Source: an uncultured Alistipes sp. (GTDB lineage: Bacteria; Bacteroidota; Bacteroidia; Bacteroidales; Rikenellaceae). From it: 64,000 nucleotides of DNA. Position numbers and translations under genes: made by a program. Location: positions 148,379 to 212,378 of the forward strand of contig NZ_CAJTXD010000004.1 of the NCBI RefSeq assembly GCF_910580175.1, given 5' to 3'. This document shows positions 42,788 through 52,233 of the stretch, piece by piece. The notes beneath the pieces were generated by a model. It was not told where the DNA came from. It did no database searches and saw only the letters and a program-made list of their open reading frames with translations. Position 1 is the first letter of the stretch. Every line of letters begins with the position of its first letter.

Positions 42788-43168
42788 CTATTTTCTACCC
42801 TCCTTGGCCTCGATGCACTCGGTGGCATGGGGCACCTTCATCAGCCGCTCTTTGGGGATGAGCTTGCCGGTGGTCTTGCAGATGCCGTAGGTTTTGTTCT
42901 CGATGCGGACGAGGGCCATTTCGAGATTGCGGATGAACTTCATCTGGTGGGTGGCCAGACGGCCGTTCTCCTCCTTGGAGAGGGTGGCGGCACCCTCTTC
43001 GAGCACCTTGTAGGTGGGCGACGTATCCTCGGTGTCGTTGTCGGCCGTGTGGGTAATGGTGGCCCGCAGCAACTCGTAGTCGGCGCGTGCGTTTTCGAGC
43101 TTCTTCAAAATAAGCTGCTTGAACTCTTCGAGTTCGGCGTCGCTGTATCTGGTTCTCTCGTCTGCCAT
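42788..43168 (-). CDS. DksA/TraR family protein with reduced zinc site
   Basis: The 126-residue product has the DksA layout: an N-terminal coiled coil with an acidic tip (HTADNDTED, residues 40-48) and a C-terminal globule, YGICKTTGKLIPKERL to ATECIEAKEG. DksA binds the RNA polymerase secondary channel and works with ppGpp. The usual C-x2-C...C-x2-C zinc site reads C-x2-T-x17-C-x2-A, so two of the four ligands are missing. That is the pattern I recall for the zinc-independent DksA2 of Pseudomonas. Promoter at 43195-43226 and own terminator: monocistronic. Confidence 0.88.
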   Translation of the reverse strand: MADERTRYSDAELEEFKQLILKKLENARADYELLRATITHTADNDTEDTSPTYKVLEEGAATLSKEENGRLATHQMKFIRNLEMALVRIENKTYGICKTTGKLIPKERLMKVPHATECIEAKEGRK

Positions 43169-43194
43169 AGTCGTATTCGCGTTAGGTTGTTATG

Positions 43195-43226
43195 TAAAAG
43201 TAAGCATTATATTTCGATAATGCAAA
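43195..43226 (-). promoter_or_regulatory. Probable promoter of the DksA-like gene
   Basis: Minus-strand TTTG (43223-43226), 20-base spacer, then TACTTTTA (43195-43202; last base differs from TAnnTTTG). The -7 is 26 bases before the start. Confidence 0.55.
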
Positions 43227-43310
43227 CATTTTACACTATATGTATGCCTTCGGGTGCGATGTCCGGCCCCGAATCCGGGCCGTGTCATGCCGCTTTCCGA
43301 GGGCATGGGA

Positions 43311-46300
43311 TCATATCCGCGTGACGGCTATCCGGATCGGCAGTTCGTCGACCTCCGTATCGACGATCGTATCGCCCTGCGGCTCCGACACGGCGGCCGC
43401 TTCCACAGCCAAGGTCTGCGAAGCGATGTAGCCGGCGAATCGCGTGACGGCATCGGCGATTGCGGCGTCGGCCCCGATTTCGACACGGATGCGGTCGGTA
43501 ACCTCGAATCCGGCATCCTTGCGGATATTCTGGATGCGGTTGATCAACTCGCGTGCCATACCTTCGGCCCGCAGGTCGTCGGTCAGCGTGATGTCGAGCG
43601 CCACGGTCAGTTTGCCTTCGGCGGCTACCAGCCATCCCGGCATGTCTTCCGATGTGATTTCGAAGTCGGCCGGGGTTACTATGATCTTCTCGTTACCCAT
43701 GTCGAGAACGGTTTCGGCTGCGGCTTCGATCTCGGCGATGCGTTCCTGCGAGAATTCGGCAGTGAGGGCGGCGATCTGCTTCATGTATTTGCCGTAGCGG
43801 GGGCCTAAAGTCTTGAAATTGGGTTTGATGCGCTTGGTAATGATGCCGGCGGTGTTCTGGATGAGTTCCACCTCCTTGACGTTCACTTCGTTCATGACCA
43901 GCTTCTTTACCGCTTCGACATGGGCGGCCATCGCGGGGTCGAGCACGGGGAGGAGAATCTTTTGCAGCGGCTGCCGCACCTTGATGGAGACCTTGCGGCG
44001 CAGGGCCAGCACCATCGACGACAATTGCTGGGCGATGGACATCATCGTTTCCAGGCCGTTGTCTATCAACGTCGCGTCGGCCTTGGGGAAAGCTGCCAGG
44101 TGGACGGATTCGTCGCTGCGGCGGCCGCTCACGGCGTTCAGGTCGCCGAAGATGCGGTCGGAGATGAACGGCGCGAAAGGTGCCGAGAGCAACGCCACGG
44201 TCTCCAGGCAGGTGTAGAGCGTCTGGTAAGCGGCGAGCTTGTCCTGCGTCATGCCGCCGCCCCAGAAGCGTTTGCGGTTCAGACGCACGTACCAGTTGGA
44301 GAGGTTTTCGCACACGAACTCCTGGATGGCGCGGGCCGCGGGCGTGGGGTCGTATTCCTCCAAAGAGCGGGTAACGTCGGCCACCAGGGTGTTGAGCAGC
44401 GAAATGATCCAACGGTCGATTTCGGGGCGTTCGGCCAAAGGCACCTCCTCCTCGCGGCCCGTGAAGCCGTCGACGTTGGCGTAGAGGGCGAAGAACGAAT
44501 AGGTGTTGTAGAGCGTGCCGAAGAATTTGCGGCGCACCTCGTCGACGCCCTCGCGGTCGAACTTGAGGTTGTCCCACGGCTGGGAGTTGGAGATCATGTA
44601 CCAGCGCGTGGCGTCGGGGCCGTAGGTGTCGAGCACCTCGAACGGGTCGACGGCGTTGCCCAGACGCTTGGACATCTTGTTGCCGTTCTTGTCGAGCACC
44701 AGACCGTTGGAGATGATGTTTCTGAAAGCCACCGAGTCGAAGAGCATCGAGGCGATGGCGTGCAGCGTGAAGAACCAGCCGCGCGTCTGATCGACGCCCT
44801 CGGCGATGAAGTCGGCCGGGTAGACGTCGCTGAATCCCTCCTTGTTTTCGAACGGGTAGTGCACCTGTGCATAGGGCATGGCGCCCGAGTCGAACCATAC
44901 GTCGATCAGATCGGGTTCGCGGTGCATCGGCTCGCCCTTGGACGATACCAGGACGATCTGATCCACGTAGGGCCGGTGGAGGTCGATGTTGGCCGTCGAG
45001 TAGTTCTCCTTCGACATGTCGCCGACCTTGAAGTTCTTGTAGGGATTTTCGGTCATGAATCCGGCGGCGATCGACTTCTCGATCTCGCCCATCAACTCCC
45101 CGACCGAGCCGATGCACTTGAGCTCCGCGTGGTCTTCCGTCGCCCACACAGGCAGCGGCGTGCCCCAGAAGCGCGAACGCGAGAGGTTCCAGTCGACCAG
45201 CCCTTCGAGCCACTTGCCGAAGCGGCCCGTGCCGGTCGACTCGGGTTTCCAGCGGATGGTCTTGTTGAGTTCGATCATGCGGTCGCGCAGCGCCGTGGTG
45301 CGGATGAACCACGAGTCGAGCGGGTAGTAGAGCACCGGTTTGTCGGTGCGCCAGCAGTGGGGGTAGGAGTGGGTGTGCTTCTCGATCTTGAAGACCTTGT
45401 TTTCGGCCTTGAGCATGACCGAGAGGTCGACGTCGAGCGTCGGATCGGCGTCGGTCAGCTTGTCGTCGTAAGCGTTCTTCACGTAGCGGCCGGCGTATTC
45501 GGCGTAGTGCTTCGTGTCGACGTGCGTGCGCACGAAGTCGGGATCGAGGTCTTCGAGCAGGAAGAACTTGCCCTGTTTGTCGACCATCGGCTGTTCCTTG
45601 CCGGCCTTGTCGAGCATGAACAGGGGCGGGATGTTCGCCGCACGCGCCACACGGGCGTCGTCGGCGCCGAACGTCGGGGCGATGTGTACGATGCCCGTAC
45701 CGTCGGAGGTGGTCACGTAGTCGCCCGCGATGACGCGGAACGCATCGCCGTCGGGTTTTACCCACGGGATCAGTTGTTCGTAGCGGATGCCGACGAGTTC
45801 TTCGCCGCGCCAGCTTTCGCCCGTCACTTCGTAGGTGCCCTCCATCTTCTTGGTAAAGTAAGCGGGAACCAGGTCGCGGGCCAGGATGACGGCCTGCTGC
45901 GTCTCGGTATAGGGGTTGGTGCAGCGCACCTTGACGTATTCGATCGAGGGGCCGACGGCCAGCGCCGTATTCGAGGGCAGCGTCCAGGGAGTGGTCGTCC
46001 AGGCCAGGAAGCAGAGCGGGCAGTCGTCGGCGCCGAAGAGCTTTTCGCTCGCGGCGTCGCGCACGATGCGGAACTGCGCCGTGCAGGTCGTGTCCTTCAC
46101 GTCGCGGTAGCAGCCCGGCTGGTTCAGCTCGTGGGTCGAGAGACCCGTGCCGGCGGCAGGGGAGTAGGGCTGGATGGTGTAGCCCTTGTAGAGCAGTCCT
46201 TTGTCGAAAAGCTGCTTGAGGAGCCACCACAACGTCTCGATATATTTGTTGTCGTAGGTAATGTAGGGGTCGTCCATGTTGACCCAGTAACCCATCTTGC

Positions 46301-46706
46301 GGGTCAGGCTCTCCCATACGCCCGTGAACTCCATGACGGCCTTGCGGCAGGTGCGGTTGTACTCCTCGATGGAGATCTTCCTGCCGATGTCCTCCTTGGT
46401 AATGCCGAGTTTTTTCTCGACGCCCAGCTCGACGGGCAGCCCGTGGGTGTCCCATCCGGCTTTGCGGTGGACACGGAAACCCTGCTGCGTCTTGTAGCGG
46501 CAGAATACGTCCTTGATGGTGCGGGCCATGACGTGGTGGATGCCGGGCATGCCGTTGGCCGAGGGAGGCCCCTCGTAGAAGACGAACGAGGGGTGTCCCT
46601 CGCGCGTGGAGATGCTTTTGCGGAAAGTGTCGCGGGCGTCCCATTCGCCGAGAACCTCGGCGGCCAACCCTGCCAGATCGAGACCTTTGTACTCCTTGAA
46701 TTTCAT
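43311..46706 (-). CDS. ileS: Isoleucyl-tRNA synthetase
   Basis: The 1131-residue class I synthetase charges tRNA-Ile. The HIGH-type motif is GMPGIHH in FYEGPPSANG..HHVMAR (near residues 45-62), and the KMSKS motif is GNKMSKRLGN (near 680). The editing domain (CP1) and WYFDSGAMPYAQ-type zinc-free core lie between them. The long anticodon-binding region ends with a DUF5915-type domain. Start MKFKEYKGLDL at 46706 was chosen because the -7 element (46747-46754) lies just before the alternative ATG at 46742. It is monocistronic; the DksA-like gene downstream has its own promoter. Confidence 0.97.
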   Translation of the reverse strand: MKFKEYKGLDLAGLAAEVLGEWDARDTFRKSISTREGHPSFVFYEGPPSANGMPGIHHVMARTIKDVFCRYKTQQGFRVHRKAGWDTHGLPVELGVEKKLGITKEDIGRKISIEEYNRTCRKAVMEFTGVWESLTRKMGYWVNMDDPYITYDNKYIETLWWLLKQLFDKGLLYKGYTIQPYSPAAGTGLSTHELNQPGCYRDVKDTTCTAQFRIVRDAASEKLFGADDCPLCFLAWTTTPWTLPSNTALAVGPSIEYVKVRCTNPYTETQQAVILARDLVPAYFTKKMEGTYEVTGESWRGEELVGIRYEQLIPWVKPDGDAFRVIAGDYVTTSDGTGIVHIAPTFGADDARVARAANIPPLFMLDKAGKEQPMVDKQGKFFLLEDLDPDFVRTHVDTKHYAEYAGRYVKNAYDDKLTDADPTLDVDLSVMLKAENKVFKIEKHTHSYPHCWRTDKPVLYYPLDSWFIRTTALRDRMIELNKTIRWKPESTGTGRFGKWLEGLVDWNLSRSRFWGTPLPVWATEDHAELKCIGSVGELMGEIEKSIAAGFMTENPYKNFKVGDMSKENYSTANIDLHRPYVDQIVLVSSKGEPMHREPDLIDVWFDSGAMPYAQVHYPFENKEGFSDVYPADFIAEGVDQTRGWFFTLHAIASMLFDSVAFRNIISNGLVLDKNGNKMSKRLGNAVDPFEVLDTYGPDATRWYMISNSQPWDNLKFDREGVDEVRRKFFGTLYNTYSFFALYANVDGFTGREEEVPLAERPEIDRWIISLLNTLVADVTRSLEEYDPTPAARAIQEFVCENLSNWYVRLNRKRFWGGGMTQDKLAAYQTLYTCLETVALLSAPFAPFISDRIFGDLNAVSGRRSDESVHLAAFPKADATLIDNGLETMMSIAQQLSSMVLALRRKVSIKVRQPLQKILLPVLDPAMAAHVEAVKKLVMNEVNVKEVELIQNTAGIITKRIKPNFKTLGPRYGKYMKQIAALTAEFSQERIAEIEAAAETVLDMGNEKIIVTPADFEITSEDMPGWLVAAEGKLTVALDITLTDDLRAEGMARELINRIQNIRKDAGFEVTDRIRVEIGADAAIADAVTRFAGYIASQTLAVEAAAVSEPQGDTIVDTEVDELPIRIAVTRI

Positions 46707-46746
46707 AGCGGTATAGGCTGTTTCATGTCGGTAGTCCGACAAGTTG

Positions 46747-46754
46747 CAAAGATA
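46747..46754 (-). promoter_or_regulatory. -7 element TATCTTTG for ileS
   Basis: Minus-strand TAnnTTTG match 40 bases upstream of the ileS start. Confidence 0.75.
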
Positions 46755-46905
46755 CGAAGAAGAATTCGAAATTCACAATCCGCCATTCACAATTTCTTGC
46801 TGCGGCGGGCGATAGATCTGCGGAATGTTCGTTTTCGGGGCCTCTCCGGAGGGGGCTGCGGCCTGCCGGAAGGATGTCATCGGGGGCGAATGACCGGAAG
46901 CCCCA

Positions 46906-46933
46906 CGAAAAAAGGAGAGCCGAAGCTCTCCTT
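46906..46933 (-). terminator. Rho-independent terminator of the ABC exporter gene
   Basis: 9-bp stem (46912-46920 with 46925-46933) closed by a TTCG tetraloop on the minus strand and followed by TTTTTT, 21 bases past the stop. Confidence 0.9.
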
Positions 46934-46954
46934 GTAGCAGCCGCGGGGGCGGGT

Positions 46955-48784
46955 TTACTCGAACGATTGCATCTCGATGAGTTTGGCGTAGATGCCGCCC
47001 CGGGCCATGAGTTCGGCATGGGTGCCCTGCTCGGCGATGCGTCCGTGGTCGACGACGACGATCCGGTCGGCGTTGTGGATGGTCGACAGACGGTGGGCGA
47101 TGACCAGCGAAGTGCGCCCCACGAGGAGCTTGTTGAGCGCCTCCTGCACCAGCTTTTCGCTTTCGGTATCGAGGGCCGAGGTGGCTTCGTCGAGGATCAG
47201 GATGTCGGGATTCTTGAGGATGGCACGTGCGATGGAGAGCCGCTGCCGTTGTCCGCCGGAGAGCTTGGCGCCCCGGTCGCCGATGTTGGTGGCATAGCCG
47301 TCGGGCGTCTCGCGGATGAACTCGTCGGCATTGGCGATGCGGGCGGCGCGGACGATCTCTTCGTGGGTGGCGTCGGGCTTGCCTATGGCGATGTTGCCTT
47401 CGATGGTGTCGTTGAACAGCACGGTATCCTGCGAAACGACGCTCAGGTGGGCGCGCAGGCTCTCCTGGCAGTAGTCGCGCAGCGACACGCCGTCGATGAG
47501 GATGTCGCCCGCCGTGGGGTCGTAGAAGCGGGGAATCAGCTCGCTGAGCGTCGACTTGCCGCCGCCCGAGGGGCCGACCAGGGCCACGGTCTGGCCGCGG
47601 CGTATCTCGAACGAGGCGCCGTCGATGACTTCGCGGCTGCCGTCGTAAGTGAAGTGGACGTCGCGGAACTCGATCGACTCCTTCAGCCCTTGCAGCTCGA
47701 TAGCGCCCTGCTTGTCTTCGATTTCGCTGCGGGTGTCGATGATCGAGAAGATGCGTTCGCCGGCGGCGATGCCCTGGTTGATGTTGGCGAACTGGTCGAT
47801 GAACGTGCGTACGGGGCGCGTGATCTGCGAGAACATGGCGATGAAAGCGATGAACCCGCCCGGATCGAGCGACCCCTTGACCACCAGCGCGCCGCCGAAG
47901 ACGAGCATGACGCCCACGGCCGTGATGCCGAGGAATTCGCTCATCGGCGAGGCCAGCTGCTGGCGCCGGGCCATCGACAAGGTAATGCGCGAGAGGTCGG
48001 CGTTCAGGTCGTAGAACTTGCGTTTGATGTAGCCCGCGGCGTTGTAGCTTTTGATGACCTTGATGCCTGCCAGCGACTCGTCGAGGGCCGAGACCAGCTC
48101 GCCCATGCGCTGCTGGTTCGTGAGGGCCGGGTGGCGCAGCCGCTTGACGATGCTGCCGATCAGCAGGGCGACGACAGGAAGGTAGAAAAGCGAGAAAAGC
48201 GACAGCTCCCACGAGATGCCGACCATCATGATGAGGTAGAACAGGATCAGGAACGGCTCGCGGAAAGCGACCTGCAACGTGTTGGTAATGCAGAACTGCA
48301 CGACGTTGACGTCGGACGTGATTTTCGAGATGATGTCGCCCTTGCGCTGGTCGCTGAAATAGCCGGCGTGCATGTCCATCACGCGGGTAAACATTTCGTT
48401 GCGGATGCGTTGCAGGGTGCGGGTGCGGAGCTTCTCGACCGTCCAGGCGCCCAGGTAGCGGAAAAGGTTGCTCAAGAAACTGGAGGCTACGGCGATTCCG
48501 GCGAGCAGGATGAGCACGTTCTCGATGCGGAATTCGGCGAAAAGCTGCGTGTAGGCGTAGTTGAAGAGCGTGGTAAGGTATTCCGAGTTCAACTCCAGGG
48601 GCGGCAGTTCGTTGACGGTGCGGAACGCGTAGTCCGAGTCGAACATGGTGTTGAGGATCGGAATGATGAGCAGGAACGTGCACGAATTGAACAGCGCGTA
48701 GAGCAGCGAGTAGACAAAATAGGGGATAGCGTACTGCTGGATCGGTTTGGCGAAGCCCAGAAGCCGGAGGTATGTCTTGAACAT
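46955..48784 (-). CDS. ABC exporter, MsbA-like (TMD-NBD fusion)
   Basis: The 609-residue half-transporter has six membrane helices (about residues 15-330) and one ATPase domain. The ATPase motifs are Walker A GPSGGGKST, signature LSGGQRQRLS, Walker B ILILDEATS and the switch His in VIAHRLST. It resembles MsbA, the lipid A flippase, but multidrug and peptide exporters share this plan. The presence of Kdo genes 6 kb away makes lipid A-core export plausible. It is flanked by a -7-like element (48809-48816) and a strong terminator, so it is monocistronic. Confidence 0.92.
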   Translation of the reverse strand: MFKTYLRLLGFAKPIQQYAIPYFVYSLLYALFNSCTFLLIIPILNTMFDSDYAFRTVNELPPLELNSEYLTTLFNYAYTQLFAEFRIENVLILLAGIAVASSFLSNLFRYLGAWTVEKLRTRTLQRIRNEMFTRVMDMHAGYFSDQRKGDIISKITSDVNVVQFCITNTLQVAFREPFLILFYLIMMVGISWELSLFSLFYLPVVALLIGSIVKRLRHPALTNQQRMGELVSALDESLAGIKVIKSYNAAGYIKRKFYDLNADLSRITLSMARRQQLASPMSEFLGITAVGVMLVFGGALVVKGSLDPGGFIAFIAMFSQITRPVRTFIDQFANINQGIAAGERIFSIIDTRSEIEDKQGAIELQGLKESIEFRDVHFTYDGSREVIDGASFEIRRGQTVALVGPSGGGKSTLSELIPRFYDPTAGDILIDGVSLRDYCQESLRAHLSVVSQDTVLFNDTIEGNIAIGKPDATHEEIVRAARIANADEFIRETPDGYATNIGDRGAKLSGGQRQRLSIARAILKNPDILILDEATSALDTESEKLVQEALNKLLVGRTSLVIAHRLSTIHNADRIVVVDHGRIAEQGTHAELMARGGIYAKLIEMQSFE

Positions 48785-48808
48785 GGAGAGACGGATTTAA
48801 ATCGGGGG

Positions 48809-48816
48809 CGAAGATA
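48809..48816 (-). promoter_or_regulatory. Possible -7 element TATCTTCG for the ABC exporter
   Basis: Minus-strand, one mismatch to TAnnTTTG, 25 bases before the start. Confidence 0.45.
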
Positions 48817-48845
48817 CGAAAAATATCGGGATTCCCTTATTTTTA

Positions 48846-49301
48846 TTATTCGGGTCGATAACCGGTGTCCTCGGCCAGGCAGGCGCTGCCCGCCGCAGCG
48901 ACGGCCAGGGCGTCGCACCGGTTGTTCTCGACGGTCTCGGCATGTCCCTTGACCCAGACGAACCGCACGCGGTGGAGCCGGTAGACTTTCAGGAAGCGCA
49001 TCCAGAGGTCGGGATTCTTCTTGCCGGCGAACCCTTTCTTCTCCCAGCCGAAAACCCAGCCTTTCTCCACGGCGTCGACCACATATTTCGAATCGGAGCA
49101 GACGGTAACCTCCGATCCCGGGAACTTCAGCATTTCGAGCGCTACGCAGACGGCCATCAGCTCCATGCGGTTGTTGGTCGTCAGACGGAAACCCTGCGAC
49201 AGCTCCTTGCGGTGCGGCCCGGAAATCAGCACGATCCCATAGCCGCCCGGCCCGGGGTTGCCGAGCGCCGAACCGTCGGTATAGATCGTAATTGTTGCCA
49301 C
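48846..49301 (-). CDS. rnhA: Ribonuclease HI
   Basis: The 151-residue product cuts the RNA strand of RNA-DNA hybrids. The four acidic catalytic residues are present: Asp in YTDGSALGNPG, Glu in NNRMELMAV, Asp in CSDSKYV and Asp in NNRCDALAV. WVKGHAE supplies the active-site His. Length is standard. The gene lies between the ABC exporter and valS, all minus strand, with 180 bases to valS. Confidence 0.97.
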   Translation of the reverse strand: MATITIYTDGSALGNPGPGGYGIVLISGPHRKELSQGFRLTTNNRMELMAVCVALEMLKFPGSEVTVCSDSKYVVDAVEKGWVFGWEKKGFAGKKNPDLWMRFLKVYRLHRVRFVWVKGHAETVENNRCDALAVAAAGSACLAEDTGYRPE

Positions 49302-49429
49302 AGCGAGTTAGTTTAAAATCAGCGGACATTCTCGGGCCGGAGAGTGCGGAGCGTTCGCGTGTAGCGCGGGCCTCCGCGGGGCGAAAGCTCCGGCCCGCCC
49401 GGCCAAAGGCCGGGAGCTTGACGCTAAAT

Positions 49430-49455
49430 GTCATTCTGAACGCAGCGAAGAATCT
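49430..49455 (+). repeat. Copy of a dispersed intergenic sequence
   Basis: The phrase GTCATTCTGAACGCAGCG continuing into AAGAATCT, which reads VILNAAKNL in one frame, is one I recall seeing between genes in many unrelated bacterial genomes. It lies in the 178-base gap between rnhA and valS next to inverted GGCC-rich repeats. Its nature is unknown. Confidence 0.5.
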
Positions 49456-49479
49456 AAAGCGAGCCGGCCCGCGAAATTT

Positions 49480-52110
49480 TTAATTTCCCAGCGCTGCCAG
49501 CTGTGCTTTTATCGCGGCGATCTTGGCTTCGGCGTCGGCCTGCTTGGCGCGCTCGTTGGCCACGACCTTTTCGGGCGCCGACTGCACGAAGCGCTCGTTG
49601 GAGAGCTTCTTCATGACCGACGAGAGGAACCCTTCGTAGTAGGCCAGGTCGTCGATGAGTTTCTTGCGCTCGGCCTCGGCGTCGATCTTGCCGGCCAGCG
49701 GCACGAAGTACTGCGTGGTCTTGACGATGAACGCCGCGGCTGCCGGGTCTTTCTCCGTTACCGTTTCGATGGCGGCGAGGTTGGCCAGCTTCATCATCAC
49801 GGGAGCGTATTCGGCCGGGTAATTGCTGTCGGCGATGACATGGAGCGTCAGCGCTTCCTTTTGCGGCAGGTTCTTCTGGTTGCGGATGTTGCGCACCGAG
49901 GAGACGACCTCCCGCACCAGCTCGAAGCGGGCCAGCAGCGCGGCGTCTTCCGCTTCGGGCTGCGGCATCGGGGCGATGCAGATCGAGTCGCCCTCGGCGC
50001 GGGGCGCCAGGTCTTGCCATATCTCCTCCGTCACGAACGGCATGAACGGATGCAAGGCCCGCATCAACGCGTCGAAGAAAGCGCGCGTCTGGTCCATCGT
50101 CTTGCGGTCGACAGGCTGGCCGTAGGCGGGCTTGACCATCTCGAGATATTGGGCGCTGAAGTCGTCCCAGAAGAGACGGTAGAGCGTCGTGCAGGCTTCC
50201 GAGATGCGGTAGGAGCGGAAATCGTCGGCCACTTCGCGCAGCGTGCGGCCCAGCGCCTGGCCGAACCAGGCGACGGCCAGCCGGTCGTTCTCGCTCTGCG
50301 CGGCTTGGTCGTCGACCGTCCAGCCGTTGACCAGACGGTAGGCGTTCCATATCTTGTTGCCGAAGTTGCGGCCCTGTTCGCAGAGCGCTTCGTCGAACAT
50401 CACGTCGTTGCCGGCCGACGAGGACATGAGCATGGCCAGACGCACGCCGTCGGCGCCGTACTTGTCGATCAGGTCGAGCGGGTCGGGCGAGTTGCCCAGC
50501 TGTTTGGACATCTTGCGGCCGATCTTGTCGCGGACGATGCCTGTGAAGTAGACGTTGGCGAAAGGTTTTTCGCCGCGGTATTCGTAGCCGGCCATGATCA
50601 TGCGGGCCACCCAGAAGAAGATGATGTCGGGGCCTGTTACCAGGTCGTTGGTGGGGTAGTAGTAGCGGATTTCGTCGTTGTCGGGGTTGCGGATGCCGTC
50701 GAAGACCGAAATCGGCCACAGCCACGACGAGAACCACGTGTCCAGCACGTCTTCGTCCTGCCGCAGGTCGGAGAGCTGCAACGAGGCGTCGCCCGACTTG
50801 GCCCGCGCCTTTTCCAAAGCCTCCTCGGGCGTGAGCGCCACCACGAAGCCGCCCTTGGGGAGGTAGTAGGCCGGGATGCGCTGGCCCCACCACAGCTGGC
50901 GCGAGATGCACCAGTCCTTGATGTTCTCCATCCAGTGGCGGTAGGTGTTCTTGTATTTCTCGGGCACGAAGCGGATGGCGTCTTCCAGAACGGCCTTGGT
51001 CGCGGGCTTGGCCAGCTCCGACATGGAGAGGAACCACTGCATCGAGAGCTTGGGTTCGATGGCCACGCCCGTGCGTTCGGAGTAGCCCACGTTGTTGGTG
51101 TACTCCTCGGTCTTTTCGAGCAGACCCGCCGCCGCGAGGTCGCCCTCGATCTTGCGGCGCACGTCGAAGCGGTCTTCTCCGACGTACATGCCCACCTTGT
51201 CGTTGATGGTGCCGTCGTCGTTGAAGATGTCGATGGTCTCCAGCCCGTATTTCTCGCCCAGCATGTAGTCGTTGACGTCGTGTGCCGGGGTCACCTTCAG
51301 CGCGCCCGTGCCGAACTCGATGTCGACGTAGGAGTCGCGGATGACCGGGATCGAACGGCCGACCAGCGGCACGATCACGCGGGCGTCGGCCGGCAGCCAT
51401 GCGTAGCGCTCGTCGTCGGGGTTGACGCAGAGCGCCGTGTCGCCCAGGATGGTCTCGGGGCGCGTCGTGGCCACGATGATGTGCTTGTCCGTGCCCTCGA
51501 CCTTGTAGCGCAGGTAGTAGAGCTTGCCGTGCGACTCCTTGAAGACCACCTCTTCGTCCGAGAGGGCCGTTTTGGCCGCCGGATCCCAGTTGACCATGCG
51601 CACGCCGCGGTAGATCTTGCCTTTCTCGTAGAGGTCGCAGAAGACACGCAGCACGCTCTCGGTGCGGGCGTCGTCCATCGTGAAACAGGTGCGCTCCCAG
51701 TCGCACGAGGCGCCCAACTTGCGCAGCTGCTTGAGAATCACGCCGCCGTATTTCTCTTTCCACTCCCAAGCGTACTTGAGGAATTCGTCGCGCGAGAGCG
51801 ACGACTTCTCAATCCCCTGCTCGTGCAGCATCGCCACCACCTTGGCTTCCGTGGCGATCGAGGCGTGATCCATGCCCGGCACCCAGCAGGCGTTCTTGCC
51901 CGACATGCGCGCACGGCGGATGAGTACGTCCTGCAACGTGTTGTTGAGCATGTGGCCCATGTGGAGCATGCCCGTGACGTTGGGCGGCGGAATGACGATG
52001 GTATAGGGTTCGCGCCCGTCGGGCTGCGAGTGGAAAAGGTCGTGGCCGATCCAGTAGTCGTACCATTTGGATTCGATGTCGGAGGGGGCGTATTTGTCTG
52101 CGATTTGCAT
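49480..52110 (-). CDS. valS: Valyl-tRNA synthetase
   Basis: The 876-residue class I synthetase charges tRNA-Val. The HIGH motif is PPPNVTGMLHMGHMLNNTL (near residues 40-58), and KMSKS is GRKMSKQLGNSPDP (near 520). The CP1 editing domain lies between them. The C-terminal coiled-coil arm that gives ValRS its tRNA clamp is seen as the charged stretch near 805-876. The start at 52110 opens MQIADKYAPSDIESKWYDYW, the normal N-terminus. The promoter at 52142-52149 is back to back with lon's. Confidence 0.97.
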   Translation of the reverse strand: MQIADKYAPSDIESKWYDYWIGHDLFHSQPDGREPYTIVIPPPNVTGMLHMGHMLNNTLQDVLIRRARMSGKNACWVPGMDHASIATEAKVVAMLHEQGIEKSSLSRDEFLKYAWEWKEKYGGVILKQLRKLGASCDWERTCFTMDDARTESVLRVFCDLYEKGKIYRGVRMVNWDPAAKTALSDEEVVFKESHGKLYYLRYKVEGTDKHIIVATTRPETILGDTALCVNPDDERYAWLPADARVIVPLVGRSIPVIRDSYVDIEFGTGALKVTPAHDVNDYMLGEKYGLETIDIFNDDGTINDKVGMYVGEDRFDVRRKIEGDLAAAGLLEKTEEYTNNVGYSERTGVAIEPKLSMQWFLSMSELAKPATKAVLEDAIRFVPEKYKNTYRHWMENIKDWCISRQLWWGQRIPAYYLPKGGFVVALTPEEALEKARAKSGDASLQLSDLRQDEDVLDTWFSSWLWPISVFDGIRNPDNDEIRYYYPTNDLVTGPDIIFFWVARMIMAGYEYRGEKPFANVYFTGIVRDKIGRKMSKQLGNSPDPLDLIDKYGADGVRLAMLMSSSAGNDVMFDEALCEQGRNFGNKIWNAYRLVNGWTVDDQAAQSENDRLAVAWFGQALGRTLREVADDFRSYRISEACTTLYRLFWDDFSAQYLEMVKPAYGQPVDRKTMDQTRAFFDALMRALHPFMPFVTEEIWQDLAPRAEGDSICIAPMPQPEAEDAALLARFELVREVVSSVRNIRNQKNLPQKEALTLHVIADSNYPAEYAPVMMKLANLAAIETVTEKDPAAAAFIVKTTQYFVPLAGKIDAEAERKKLIDDLAYYEGFLSSVMKKLSNERFVQSAPEKVVANERAKQADAEAKIAAIKAQLAALGN

Positions 52111-52141
52111 AGAGCGTATGTTTTGCGATGAATGTGAAGCG

Positions 52142-52149
52142 CAAAGTTA
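52142..52149 (-). promoter_or_regulatory. -7 element TAACTTTG for valS
   Basis: Minus-strand TAnnTTTG match 31 bases upstream of the valS start. Confidence 0.7.
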
Positions 52150-52192
52150 TTAACAATCTGTCAAAGATGAAATAAAATCCGTGAAAAATCGT

Positions 52193-52200
52193 TACCTTTG
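52193..52200 (+). promoter_or_regulatory. -7 element TACCTTTG for lon
   Basis: Plus-strand TAnnTTTG match 33 bases upstream of the lon start. Confidence 0.75.
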
Positions 52201-52233
52201 CGCTGATTATATTATTTTATTTAAAAAGAAACC

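Noticed and set aside
42385..43324. Plus-strand frame of 285 codons over the DksA-like region
   Set aside because: It is the complement of the DksA-like gene extended through Arg/Gly-rich non-coding sequence.
49292..49483. 63-codon plus-strand frame between rnhA and valS
   Set aside because: It contains VILNAAKNL, the usual spurious translation of the dispersed intergenic sequence.
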